Positions 8,239 to 17,642 of a stretch of 64,000 bases of DNA are shown here, one piece after another. The notes below the pieces were generated by a model. That model saw nothing but the letters and a program-made list of their open reading frames with translations, did no database searches and was not told the origin of the DNA. Made by a program: the position numbers and the translations under genes. Each line of letters begins with the position of its first letter. Position 1 is the stretch's first letter. The DNA is from Taklimakanibacter sp021828105 (GTDB lineage: Bacteria; Pseudomonadota; Alphaproteobacteria; Rhizobiales; Aestuariivirgaceae): the NCBI GenBank assembly GCA_021828105.1, contig JAKATG010000002.1, positions 248,001 to 312,000 of the forward strand. The letters run 5' to 3'.

Positions 8239-9123
8239 TCACATTTCAGGAACAGGCAGCGATTTCTGCGCGCAGGCGGCGCGCACCGTGTTGTGCAAGA
8301 GGCAGGCGATGGTCATCGGGCCGACGCCGCCCGGCACCGGCGTGATCGATCCCGCCACCGCGGCGCAAGAGGCATAGTCGCAGTCGCCGACGAGCTTCGC
8401 CTTGCCGTCGCGCTCGATGCGGTTGATGCCGACATCGATGACGCAGGCGCCGGGCTTGATCCAGTCGCCCTTTACCATCTCGGGGCGCCCGACGGCGGCG
8501 ATGACGAGATCGGCGCGACGAACGACTTGGGGCAGGTCCTTGGTCCTCGAATGAGCGATGGTGACGGTGCAGTTCTCGGCGAGGAGGAGCTGCGCCACCG
8601 GCTTGCCGACGATGTTGGAGCGGCCGATGACCACGGCCTCGAGGCCTTCGAGCTTCTTACCCAGCGCATCCTTGGCGAGCATGACGGAGCCGACCGGCGT
8701 GCAGGCGACGAGCGCATCCTGGCCGGTCGACAGCTTGCCGACATTCACCACATGGAAGCCATCGACATCCTTGGCGGGGTCGAGGGCGCTCAGCACCTTG
8801 GACGAATCGATCTGCTTGGGCAGCGGCAGTTGCACCAATATGCCATGCACGGCCGGGTCCTTGTTGAGCTTGTCGACCAGAGCGAGGAGCTCCTTCTCCG
8901 AGGTCGAGGCATCGAGCCGGTGCTCCCAGGAATTCATGCCGACCTCGACCGTCTGCTTCGCCTTGTTGGCGACATAGACCTTGCTCGCCGGATCCTCGCC
9001 GACCAGCACCACGGCGAGGCCGGGCTTCAGCCCGTGCTTGGCTTCGAGCTCTTTCACCGCATTGGCGATGCGGGCGCGCAAGCCCTCGGCATAGGCTTTT
9101 CCATCGATGATCTTTGCGGTCAT
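8239..9123 (-). CDS. folD: Bifunctional methylenetetrahydrofolate dehydrogenase/cyclohydrolase
   Basis: FolD (294 residues) interconverts 5,10-methylene- and 10-formyl-tetrahydrofolate with NADP+ in cytosolic one-carbon metabolism. Typical features are YVANKAKQTVEVGM with the catalytic lysine, GILVQLPLPKQID, GRSNIVGKPVA for NADP binding, and the C-terminal PGGVGPMT. The start ATG overlaps the stop of the DUF167 gene by four bases, so it is the last gene of a coupled yggT-yggU-folD chain. Convergent with ppa, separated by 18 bp. Confidence 0.97.
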   Translation of the reverse strand: MTAKIIDGKAYAEGLRARIANAVKELEAKHGLKPGLAVVLVGEDPASKVYVANKAKQTVEVGMNSWEHRLDASTSEKELLALVDKLNKDPAVHGILVQLPLPKQIDSSKVLSALDPAKDVDGFHVVNVGKLSTGQDALVACTPVGSVMLAKDALGKKLEGLEAVVIGRSNIVGKPVAQLLLAENCTVTIAHSRTKDLPQVVRRADLVIAAVGRPEMVKGDWIKPGACVIDVGINRIERDGKAKLVGDCDYASCAAVAGSITPVPGGVGPMTIACLLHNTVRAACAQKSLPVPEM

Positions 9124-9446
9124 GAGCTCTGGTCCTGGATGATATCGTTGAGTTTCTGGCGGATGGTGACGGGGTCTCCGGCGATCCTGACCGTCTTCAG
9201 GCGGTCGGTCGCGCCGGCGGCGATGGCGAAGGACCGCTTGGGCAGGCCCAGAGCCTCGGCCAGAAGCTCGATAGCGGCTTCATTGGCCTTGCCCTTTTCC
9301 GGTTGCGCCCTGACTTTGACCTGGAGCGACAGTTTGCCGTCGGCGCCGGTATGAAGGCCGGCGATCTGGCCTCGCGCGGATTTCGGCGTGACGCGAATGA
9401 AGAGAAGGCCGCCTCCGTCATCGGGCTTGAAGGGAAGCCCGCTCAC
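9120..9446 (-). CDS. DUF167/YggU family protein
   Basis: A 108-residue DUF167 (YggU-type) protein of unknown cellular role. The family core is visible as RVTPKSARGQIAG followed by VKVRAQPEKGKANEAAIELL. I chose the GTG at 9446 because it overlaps the stop of the YggT gene (GTGA) and sits just before the family domain. A much longer upstream extension of the frame is out-of-frame translation of yggT and is not used. Both ends overlap neighbours by four bases, so translation is coupled. Confidence 0.88.
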   Translation of the reverse strand: MSGLPFKPDDGGGLLFIRVTPKSARGQIAGLHTGADGKLSLQVKVRAQPEKGKANEAAIELLAEALGLPKRSFAIAAGATDRLKTVRIAGDPVTIRQKLNDIIQDQSS

Positions 9447-9733
9447 ACGAAGAGCCGCGGCCCATATTCCCACAGCAGGCTGCGGAGGAACCAGATGGCG
9501 ATGAGGGCGATGAGGGGCGAGATGTCGATGCCGCCGAGATCGGGAAGGATGCGGCGGATGGGGCCCAGCACCGGCTCGGTGATCCGGTAGAGCGCATAGC
9601 GGATCTGGCGGACGATGTCGTTGTGGCCGTTGATGATGTTGAAGCCGATGAGCCAGCTCATGATCACCACGGCGATGATGATCCAGGTGTAGATGTTGAG
9701 AATGAGGTCGATCAGGTTGAGGATGGAGAACAT
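9443..9733 (-). CDS. YggT family membrane protein
   Basis: A 96-residue integral membrane protein of the YggT family, with two hydrophobic stretches (NIYTWIIIAVVIMSWL and ISPLIALIAIWFLRSLLW) and the conserved RYALYRITEPVLGPIRRILP between them. The family has been linked to osmotic or potassium stress and to division-related functions, but no precise reaction is known. It heads the coupled unit with DUF167 and folD. The 115 bp between its start and the tRNA-Ala should hold its promoter. Confidence 0.92.
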   Translation of the reverse strand: MFSILNLIDLILNIYTWIIIAVVIMSWLIGFNIINGHNDIVRQIRYALYRITEPVLGPIRRILPDLGGIDISPLIALIAIWFLRSLLWEYGPRLFV

Positions 9734-9848
9734 GCGCGCCTCTGGTGGGGGATCGGGCCTGAGATTTAGAGGTCCGGGGGGCCCGGCGCAAGGCGGCCAA
9801 AGCTTGACAGGGGGCCATGGGAGCCCCTACACAGCGCCGTCTCAGCGA

Positions 9849-9924
9849 GGGGCAGTAGCTCAGTTGGGAGAGCGCGGCGTTCGCAATGCCGAGGTCAGGG
9901 GTTCGATCCCCCTCTGCTCCACCA
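9849..9924 (+). tRNA. tRNA-Ala (anticodon CGC)
   Basis: A 76-nt cloverleaf folds completely. The acceptor stem is GGGGCAG with CTGCTCC, the D arm GCTC/GAGC, the anticodon stem CGGCG/TGCCG around loop TTCGCAA, and the T arm carries TTCGATC. CCA is encoded. The anticodon CGC reads the alanine codon GCG. There is one G-U pair in the acceptor stem and one in the anticodon stem, both tolerable. No integrase or repeated 3' fragment lies nearby. Confidence 0.96.
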
Positions 9925-9991
9925 GTTCTCATAACCTATTGAAATAAAAGCTGCTTTCCGTCCAACGGAAACGGGCAAAGCTTCCCTCGGG

Positions 9992-10504
9992 TCACATTTT
10001 TTCGCCGGGCATTTGGCTGGCTTGCTTCACCCAGCGGGCAAGCTGGGCTTCGTCGATCTCATCGTCCTCGTGGATGTCGAGATAGCGCACCTCCTTCTGC
10101 TTGGATGCGCCGGGAGGGACGGGATTGAGCGCCGCGCCGCGGAAGAAGGCCAGCTTGACGTATTTGTTGAAGCAGTGGACGCCGAGGAACCAGCCCTCGC
10201 CTTCTATGCCATAGAGCGGCGAGTTCCATTTGACCGCTTTGTAGACATGAGGGACGGCACGCGTGATGAGCGCGTCGAGGCGGCGGCCGACGTCGCTTTT
10301 CCAGCCCGGCATGGCCGCGATATAGGCCTGCACAGGCGCATCGCCATAGGCCTTCGCGATCTGAGGATTGCCGCCTGAGAGAAGGACGACGCCGGATGGA
10401 GACTTCGGCAAGGCTTTGCACGGTTTAACTGCCTTCGCGGCGGCCTTCTTGGCGACCGTCTTCTTTGCGACCTTCGCCGATTTCTTCGATGATTTGCCGG
10501 CCAT
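9992..10504 (-). CDS. DUF1801 domain protein with lysine/alanine-rich N-terminus
   Basis: 170 residues. The first 35 or so are a basic tail of lysine and alanine (KSSKKSAKVAKKTVAKKAAA), of the kind that can bind nucleic acid. The remainder is a DUF1801/YdhG-like domain with KAVKWNSPLYGIEGEGWFLGVH and VKLAFFRGAALNPVPPG. The function of DUF1801 is not established. The gene stands alone between the tRNA and the GntR regulator. Confidence 0.83.
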   Translation of the reverse strand: MAGKSSKKSAKVAKKTVAKKAAAKAVKPCKALPKSPSGVVLLSGGNPQIAKAYGDAPVQAYIAAMPGWKSDVGRRLDALITRAVPHVYKAVKWNSPLYGIEGEGWFLGVHCFNKYVKLAFFRGAALNPVPPGASKQKEVRYLDIHEDDEIDEAQLARWVKQASQMPGEKM

Positions 10505-10582
10505 TGTGTGCTCACTCCAACGGGTGGAATCACATATATCGCATGTTTGCTGATTTCGGAAAGCCGCGTTGTGTTGCGACCA

Positions 10583-11323
10583 TCAAACCGTCTTGAAGAT
10601 CACTCTTTGCGGATGGTTGACGGAGGTCAGATATTCGACCTTGCGCTTGCGCGTGTCCTGCGCCACGGCACGGAAGATGAGGGCAGGCGATTCCTTCTTG
10701 AGGCCCAGCAAGGTCGCTTCCTGGGCCGTTACCGTCGAAACGCTGATCGTGCCTTCGCCGCTGTCGACGTCGATGCCGTAGCGCGATTTGAGCAGGGCAT
10801 AGAAGGACTGGGTGCCGAAGAGATCATGGGCCGCGAGACCCGGCACGAGGGCTGCCGGAAGATGGGTCGTCTCGACGCAGAAGGGCAGATCGTTCACCGT
10901 GCGCAAGCGCCGGATCACGATCAGCGCGTCGCCCGACTTGATGTCGAGCCGTTCGGCGACGCGCGCATTGGCTTGCTGCTCCTCGAAGAAGAGCAGCCGG
11001 TTGCCGGGGATGCCGCCGCAATCGCGCACGATCTGCGAGATACCTTGCGAGAACATGCGGCTGATCAGCGGCCGCTTGATGACGGGCACGGGAATATATG
11101 TGCCGCTGGTGCCGCGTCGCTCGAGCAGTCCCTTCAGAACGAGCCGATCGATCGCCTTGCGCATCGTCATACGGCTGATGCCGAAGCGCTCGGATAGCTC
11201 GCGCTCGGAAGGAATGCGATCGCCGGCGGCGTAATCCGGCCCCTCGATCATTTCGAGAATGTGCTGCTGTGCCTTCTCATAGACCTTGGTGGCCGATGCG
11301 GGCTCGTCATCTGTCACGCTCAT
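10583..11323 (-). CDS. GntR/HutC-family regulator of the fructosamine locus (FrlR-like)
   Basis: A 246-residue regulator. The N-terminal winged helix-turn-helix is typical of GntR (GDRIPSERELSERFGISRMT followed by RKAIDRLVLKGLLERRGTSG), and a C-terminal UTRA ligand-binding domain places it in the HutC branch. UTRA proteins bind small molecules, often sugar phosphates, and release DNA. The ATG at MSVTDDEPAS is preceded by AAGGGACAGGA; the extra 41 codons upstream lack regulator-like sequence. It is transcribed divergently from the deglycase/kinase/ABC genes, as expected for a local repressor comparable to FrlR of Bacillus. Probable operators lie in the 276-bp gap. Confidence 0.92.
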   Translation of the reverse strand: MSVTDDEPASATKVYEKAQQHILEMIEGPDYAAGDRIPSERELSERFGISRMTMRKAIDRLVLKGLLERRGTSGTYIPVPVIKRPLISRMFSQGISQIVRDCGGIPGNRLLFFEEQQANARVAERLDIKSGDALIVIRRLRTVNDLPFCVETTHLPAALVPGLAAHDLFGTQSFYALLKSRYGIDVDSGEGTISVSTVTAQEATLLGLKKESPALIFRAVAQDTRKRKVEYLTSVNHPQRVIFKTV

Positions 11324-11532
11324 ATCCTGTCCCTTCGCAGATGCAGCGCACTGGTCTAGCGCAAAAACCTGTGCCCCCGCGCCACAAATTCCCGGGAATC
11401 CGCAGGCTTTGGTCTTCCCGGGCCAGAAGACATAGACATATACCAATATTCTCCAGAATCCTTACTTTGAGCCCAGATGTCCGTTGCGATGCAGCAATAG
11501 ACTCATATTCTACGCCGCATATCCGAAAAACT

Positions 11533-11554
11533 CTTGACCTCGGTATACTATACC
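11533..11554 (+). promoter_or_regulatory. Probable promoter -35 with overlapping GntR operator
   Basis: CTTGAC (11533-11538) is a good -35 element. The 13-bp perfect palindrome GGTATACTATACC (11542-11554) sits where the spacer and -10 would be. Further GGTATA/TATACC half-sites occur at 11439-11444 and 11567-11572. HutC-branch repressors bind such short symmetric sites, so this is the likely operator through which the divergent regulator shuts off the operon. Confidence 0.6.
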
Positions 11555-11599
11555 AAATAGCCTGCTGGTATATAGATAAACTGCAAGCATGGAGAACCG

Positions 11600-12613
11600 A
11601 TGGCTACCGACGTGAATAAGAAGGCGATTGTCGACGGACTTGCCGTTTCGTCCAAAGCCATGCTCAAGGCGGCTGAGCTCGGTGAGAAGCTCGCAAGCTC
11701 GGTGGACCGGGTCTATCTGGTCGGCTGCGGCGCGCCCAACCGGATCATGCTGGGCCTCGAATACTGGATCCAGCATTCGAGCCCCTCGCTCGAAGTCCGC
11801 CGCTATTTCCCCGCCGAATTCATCGCCCAGTCGCCGGCCAGGCTCGACAAGCGGACCGTCGTGCTCCTCGGCTCCAAATCGGGTACCACGCCCGAAACCG
11901 TCGCCGCCGCGGAATTCCTGAAGGGCAAGCCCTGCGTCACCGTCGCCGTCACCCAGACCGAGGATCTGCCCCTCGCCCGGGCCGTCCAGCATCCATTCCT
12001 GATGGGTGAGACGAATGAAGCCCATACCGGCATGTTCATGATCATGCAGGCATTCGTCGGCGGGTTGCTCGCCGGCAAAGACAAGTGGCCCTTGCAGGCG
12101 AAATTGATGACCTCGCTCGCCAATCTGCCTGAGGCCATGGCCGACACGCAGGAAAGCAACGACAAGCGCGCCGCCGAGGAAGCGCGGCTCTACAAGGACG
12201 ACCGCATTCTCTATGAGGTCGCCTCCGGTCCGATGTTCAACACGGCCTATGTGTTCGGCGTCTGCATCCTCATGGAGATGCAGTGGATGCACAGCTATCC
12301 GATCGAGGCGGCGGAGTTCTTCCACGGTCCCTTCGAGATCGTCGACCAGAACACGCCCATGGTCCTGATGCTGGGCGAGGATCCAAGCCGTCCTCTGATG
12401 GAGCGGGTCGTACGCTTCTGCAAGAAGTACACCGAGCGCCTGGTCATCTACGATTCCAGGGACTTCGAGATGAAGGGCATCGATCCGGACATCCGCGCGA
12501 TCGTGGCGCCTTATATCCTGGAGGCAGCCCTGGTGCGCATCGCCCATCGCCTCGCGGTCTGGCACAACCAGCCGCTTTCCACCCGCCGCTATATGTGGAA
12601 GACGGAATATTGA
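11600..12613 (+). CDS. FrlB-like fructosamine-6-phosphate deglycase A (SIS domain)
   Basis: A 337-residue double-SIS protein of the FrlB/FraB deglycase group, which cleaves a phosphorylated Amadori product to a hexose 6-phosphate and an amine. Sugar-phosphate loops are seen at LVGCGAPNRIM and GSKSGTTPETV. The two catalytic residues I recall for FraB, a glutamate and a histidine 16 positions later, align with Glu226 (CILMEMQW) and His242 (EFFHGPFEI). The C-terminus STRRYMWKTEY matches the ERRYYGGLVEY-like end of FrlB. First gene of the operon; the FrlD-like kinase starts 2 bp after its stop. Upstream GGAGAACCG provides ribosome binding. The exact glycated substrate is unknown. Confidence 0.88.
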   Translation: MATDVNKKAIVDGLAVSSKAMLKAAELGEKLASSVDRVYLVGCGAPNRIMLGLEYWIQHSSPSLEVRRYFPAEFIAQSPARLDKRTVVLLGSKSGTTPETVAAAEFLKGKPCVTVAVTQTEDLPLARAVQHPFLMGETNEAHTGMFMIMQAFVGGLLAGKDKWPLQAKLMTSLANLPEAMADTQESNDKRAAEEARLYKDDRILYEVASGPMFNTAYVFGVCILMEMQWMHSYPIEAAEFFHGPFEIVDQNTPMVLMLGEDPSRPLMERVVRFCKKYTERLVIYDSRDFEMKGIDPDIRAIVAPYILEAALVRIAHRLAVWHNQPLSTRRYMWKTEY

Positions 12614-12615
12614 GA

Positions 12616-13464
12616 ATGGTCCGTGTTCTCGGCATCGGCGACAACACCGTCGACATCTATGTCGACCAGGGTGTGCAGTTTCCGGGCGGAAACGCGGTCA
12701 ATGTTCCCATCATGATGAAGCGCCTCGGCGCCGAAGCCAGCTATCTCGGCTGCATCGGCACCGATTTCCTCGGCGATCTCATCAGGCAAGCGCTCATCAC
12801 CGAGGGCATCGATATCAGCCGCCTGCGCGTGATCGCGGGACCGAATTCCTGGTCGCGGATCCGCCATGTCGGCGGCGATCGGGTGTTCGCCGGCAGCCAT
12901 CCGAGCCTGCGCGGCGACTACCAGCTCAAGGACGAAGACTTCCGCTTCATTGCCGCGCATGACCTTGCCCATTCGAGCGTCTATAGCCGGCTCGAGGACG
13001 AACTCTCCCGCATCCGTGCGGCGGCACCGCTCCTCTCCTTCGACTATTCGAGCGAATATGACGGCGACTATATAGCGCGCACGGCACCCCATCTCGATAT
13101 CGCCTTCCTCTCCGATGCCCGAGGCAGCGATGATCAGGCGGAAGCGCTCGCCCACAGGGTCGCCAGCCATGGCCCACGCATCGTCGTGATCACGCGGGGC
13201 AGCGAAGGCGCAATCGCGCTCGTGGCCGGCAAGATACTCCGGCAGTCCGTCATCCCCGCTTCTGTCGTCGACACGCTGGGCGCCGGCGACGGCTTCATCG
13301 CCGCTTTCCTGCTTTCGCTTCTCGCAGGCGAAGACATACAGACCGCGCTCGGCAAGGGCGCCAATCATGCCGCGCATGTGTGCGGCTATCGCGGCGCCTT
13401 TGGCTACGAAACACCAATAAGACCCGGGCAACCGGGCCTCGTGCATCCGCTCCCAACTGCATAG
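12616..13464 (+). CDS. FrlD-like PfkB-family fructosamine kinase A
   Basis: A 282-residue ribokinase/PfkB-family kinase most like fructoselysine 6-kinase FrlD. The N-terminus GIGDNTVDIYVDQGV and GGNAVNVPIMMKRLG match FrlD closely, and the C-terminal DTLGAGDGFIAAFL carries the catalytic aspartate and anion hole of PfkB enzymes. It would phosphorylate the imported Amadori compound at the sugar 6-position before cleavage by the deglycase. The ATG is 2 bp after the deglycase stop; longer upstream versions of the frame only overlap the deglycase. A second FrlD-like kinase lies at the end of the same operon. Confidence 0.9.
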   Translation: MVRVLGIGDNTVDIYVDQGVQFPGGNAVNVPIMMKRLGAEASYLGCIGTDFLGDLIRQALITEGIDISRLRVIAGPNSWSRIRHVGGDRVFAGSHPSLRGDYQLKDEDFRFIAAHDLAHSSVYSRLEDELSRIRAAAPLLSFDYSSEYDGDYIARTAPHLDIAFLSDARGSDDQAEALAHRVASHGPRIVVITRGSEGAIALVAGKILRQSVIPASVVDTLGAGDGFIAAFLLSLLAGEDIQTALGKGANHAAHVCGYRGAFGYETPIRPGQPGLVHPLPTA

Positions 13465-13480
13465 TCAGAGAGGAACCACC

Positions 13481-14767
13481 ATGAAACCCAGGAAAATCGC
13501 GTCCGGCCTGTTGATCTCAGGCTTCAGCCTCATGGCCCTGTCGGCCCAGGCCTTCGCCGAAGTCACCGTCAGCTTCCTGCACAAATGGCCCGAGCCGCAG
13601 AACATGGCCTATTTCGAGCAGGCGGTGAAGGCCTTCGAGGCAAGCCATCCCGACGTCAAGATCAAGATGGAGGCCGTCGCCGACGAACCCTACAAGGACA
13701 AGATCCGCGTGCTCATGGCGTCCGACCAGGTGCCGGATGTCTACTTCTCGTGGTCGGGCGAGTTCGGCAAGAAATTCGCGCGCGGCGGGCGGGCGCTCGA
13801 CATCACCGATGCAGTCTATGGCAGCGACTGGAAGGCGGTGTTCTCGGAAGCGTCCATGGGGCCGTTCAAGTTCAAGGACAAGCTCTATGGCGTGCCGATC
13901 AATGTCGATTCGAAATACATGCTCTACAACAAGAAGATCTTCGCCGATAACGGGCTTAGCGAGCCCAAGACTTTCGCCGAATTCGTCGCCGCCTGCCAGA
14001 AGCTCGAGGATGCCGGCGTGACGCCGATCGCCTTCGGCAATCAATATCCCTGGGCGGCGGCGCATTATATCGGCGACCTGTTCGGCAAGCTGGTGCCCAA
14101 TGCGACGCGGCTCGCCGACTATGAGCTGAGCTCGCCCGCCGATACGGTCTATACGGATCCCGGCTATGTCGAGGGCCTGACGAAGTTCAAGGAGCTCAAC
14201 GACGCCGGCTATTTCAACCGCGGCTCGAATGCGCTGTCGCATGAGATCGCGCGCGGCAGCTTCTCGGCCGGCCGCACCGCGATGATGTATCTCGAGCTCG
14301 TCGAATTCGGCCAGCTCAAGGGCACGAAGCTCGAACAGGACGGATGGGACTTCTTCGCGCTGCCGGGTTTTCCGGACGGCAAGGGTGACCAGGGCCTGCT
14401 CACCGGCGCGCCCGACGGCTTCATGGTGTCGGCGAAGACCGGCCATCCCAAGGAGGCGCTGGAATTTCTGAAGTTCCTCACCTCGCCCGAGCAAGGCGCC
14501 GATTACGTGAAGATGACCGGCATGACCAGCGCCGTCATCGGCTCGGTCACCAAGGACACGGCCGACGCCGCGACGCTGAAAGGTCTCGATGTCCTCAACA
14601 AGGCGTCGGGTCTCGCTTTGTGGATCGATACCGACATGGATGCGCGCTCGACCGAAGTGCTGCTCGCCGGCAGCCAGGCCATCCTCAACGGCACCGAGAC
14701 GCCCGAGCAGGTCATGGCCAAGGTGCGCGAAACGGCGCTGGCGGTAAAGAAAGATCGCGGCGAATAG
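13481..14767 (+). CDS. ABC transporter sugar-binding protein
   Basis: A 428-residue periplasmic binding protein of the family 1 (maltose/multiple sugar) group. It has a signal peptide (hydrophobic core to LSAQAFA, then EVTVSF). Typical features are KAFEASHPDVKIKM, GVPINVDSKYMLYNKKIF and a late WIDTDMD. It would deliver the substrate of the adjacent permeases; from context this is a glycated amine or related sugar conjugate, comparable to FrlO. GAGAGGA precedes the ATG. Sequence alone does not identify the ligand. Confidence 0.92.
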   Translation: MKPRKIASGLLISGFSLMALSAQAFAEVTVSFLHKWPEPQNMAYFEQAVKAFEASHPDVKIKMEAVADEPYKDKIRVLMASDQVPDVYFSWSGEFGKKFARGGRALDITDAVYGSDWKAVFSEASMGPFKFKDKLYGVPINVDSKYMLYNKKIFADNGLSEPKTFAEFVAACQKLEDAGVTPIAFGNQYPWAAAHYIGDLFGKLVPNATRLADYELSSPADTVYTDPGYVEGLTKFKELNDAGYFNRGSNALSHEIARGSFSAGRTAMMYLELVEFGQLKGTKLEQDGWDFFALPGFPDGKGDQGLLTGAPDGFMVSAKTGHPKEALEFLKFLTSPEQGADYVKMTGMTSAVIGSVTKDTADAATLKGLDVLNKASGLALWIDTDMDARSTEVLLAGSQAILNGTETPEQVMAKVRETALAVKKDRGE

Positions 14768-14793
14768 CGCAAAAACGGGGTAGGACATCAGTG

Positions 14794-15675
14794 ATGATGG
14801 CAATCCGACACCGGCTGGTGCCCTACCTCTTCGTCCTGCCGGCGATCATTCTCCTGCTCGTCTTCGTCTATGGGCCGGCAGTCGAGAATGTCATCTACAG
14901 CCTCTATGCCTGGAGCTCGATGTCGCCCGACTGGCGCTTCGTCGGCTTCGGCAATTACGACGAGTTGTTCACCAATCCGATCTTCTGGACGGCACTTCTC
15001 AACAACATCATCTATGCCGTCATGTCGGTCCTATTCCAGGTCGCCTTCGCGCTGGGGCTGGCGGCGGTCCTGCAGGCCGGCGTCTTCGGCCCCCATCTCA
15101 GATCATTCTTCCGCACCACCTTGTTCCTGCCCTCCATCCTGCCGGTGACGGTGGTGGGACTTCTGTGGCAGCTGATCTACCAGCCGACCATAGGCCTCAT
15201 CGATCAGCTGCTCTACAGCACCGGACTCGAGAGCCTGTCGCATGTCTGGCTCGGCGAGGAGCGTACCGCGCTCATCGCGGTCGTCATGGTGTCGCAGTGG
15301 CAATGGACCGGCTATATGATGGCCCTGTTCATGGTGGCGATCGCCGCGATCCCGCGCGATCTCTATGAAGCGCTCGAGCTCGAAGGAGCGAGCAGGCTGC
15401 AGACCTTCCGGCATCTCACGGTCCCCGGGGTGCGCGAATCGACCCTCATCTTCACCGTCATCACCATCTTTGGCGCCTTCAAGGTATTCGACATCGTGTG
15501 GGTCATGACGGCGGGCGGTCCCAATCACGCGAGCGAGGTGCTGGGCACGCATATGTATCGCTCGGCCTTCCGCGACGACGTGGTGGGCTATGCATCGGCG
15601 GTCGCGACCGTGATCTTCTTCCTCACCATCTCGGTCGGCTATGTGCAGCTCAAGCTGCAGCGGGATCATGGATGA
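14794..15675 (+). CDS. ABC sugar transporter permease 1 (MalF type)
   Basis: A 293-residue inner-membrane permease with about six transmembrane helices, starting LVPYLFVLPAIILLLVFVYG. It has the binding-protein-dependent transport signature around EALELEGASRLQTFRHLTVPG, the EAA loop that contacts the ATPase. The start could be GTG 14791 or either of the ATGs at 14794 and 14797. Its stop overlaps the start of the second permease (ATGA). Counterpart of FrlN in the Bacillus frl operon. Confidence 0.92.
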   Translation: MMAIRHRLVPYLFVLPAIILLLVFVYGPAVENVIYSLYAWSSMSPDWRFVGFGNYDELFTNPIFWTALLNNIIYAVMSVLFQVAFALGLAAVLQAGVFGPHLRSFFRTTLFLPSILPVTVVGLLWQLIYQPTIGLIDQLLYSTGLESLSHVWLGEERTALIAVVMVSQWQWTGYMMALFMVAIAAIPRDLYEALELEGASRLQTFRHLTVPGVRESTLIFTVITIFGAFKVFDIVWVMTAGGPNHASEVLGTHMYRSAFRDDVVGYASAVATVIFFLTISVGYVQLKLQRDHG

Positions 15676-16514
15676 CCGCCGCCGCCAAATCCCGCCCAGG
15701 ATTGACGCCGGCCCATGCCGCGCTCCTGATCCTGTTCTGGCTTCTTGCCGGCGCCTCGGTCTATCCGCTGTTCTGGCTGTTCATCAGCTCGCTCAAATCG
15801 TCGCCCGAGATGTTCGGCTCGACCTGGGCGCTGCCGGAAGAATGGCGGTGGAGCAACTACGCCGCTGCCTGGGATGCCGGCATCTCGCAATATCTCGTCT
15901 CCAGCGTGATCGTCACGGTCGTCTCCACCATCCTTGTCGTCTTCCTGTCGGCCGCCGCCGCCTTCGCGCTGGTCGTCCTCAAATTCCGCGGCAAGACGCT
16001 GATCTATGCCTTAATCCTCGGCGGCCTCATCCTGCCGCCGGAGGTCGCGCTCTTCCCGCTGTTCAAGACGCTGAATACGCTCGGCATCTACAACACCTAC
16101 CTCGCCCTCATCATCCCCTATGTCGCCTTTGGCATCCCGTTCACGACCTTCCTCATCCGCGCCTATATGGTGACCATCCCGGCGGAGCTGAATGAAGCCT
16201 CGATCATGGACGGAGCCGGTCCGGTCTGGACCTTCTTCCATGTCCATCTGCCGCTGTGCCGGCCCATCCTCGCCTCCGCGGCGCTCATCGAGGCGATGCG
16301 GGTGTGGAACGAATTCATCTTCGCGCTCACCTTCGTCGAGAGCGAGAGCGTCAAGACGATCACCATCGGCATGATGAGCTTCGCCAATGCGCTGCGCGGC
16401 GACTGGGCGGTGCTCATGGCGGGGCTCGCCATCTCGATCATCCCGATCCTGATCACTTTCCTCATCATGCAGCGGCAATTCATAGGCGGCCTCACCCAGG
16501 GTGCGGTCAAATGA
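15672..16514 (+). CDS. ABC sugar transporter permease 2 (MalG type)
   Basis: A 280-residue inner-membrane permease with six predicted helices, for example LLILFWLLAGASVYPLFWLF near the N-terminus. The EAA loop reads LNEASIMDGAGPVWTFFHVHLP. The ATG overlaps the preceding permease stop by four bases, so the two subunits should be made in equal amounts. It pairs with permease 1 and the downstream ATPase to form a complete importer. Confidence 0.92.
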   Translation: MTAAAKSRPGLTPAHAALLILFWLLAGASVYPLFWLFISSLKSSPEMFGSTWALPEEWRWSNYAAAWDAGISQYLVSSVIVTVVSTILVVFLSAAAAFALVVLKFRGKTLIYALILGGLILPPEVALFPLFKTLNTLGIYNTYLALIIPYVAFGIPFTTFLIRAYMVTIPAELNEASIMDGAGPVWTFFHVHLPLCRPILASAALIEAMRVWNEFIFALTFVESESVKTITIGMMSFANALRGDWAVLMAGLAISIIPILITFLIMQRQFIGGLTQGAVK

Positions 16515-16524
16515 GGGCATCGAA

Positions 16525-17613
<1,089 letters not shown>

Positions 17614-17642
17614 TCGACAAATTGCCAGGAGACTCGTAGCCC

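Noticed and set aside
9734..10580. A possible genomic island attached to tRNA-Ala
   Set aside because: No integrase, no second copy of the tRNA 3' end, and flanking genes have normal composition.
13517..14803. A 428-codon frame on the - strand opposite the sugar-binding protein
   Set aside because: Mirror image of a real gene in the third-codon GC bias; no ribosome-binding site or family motif.
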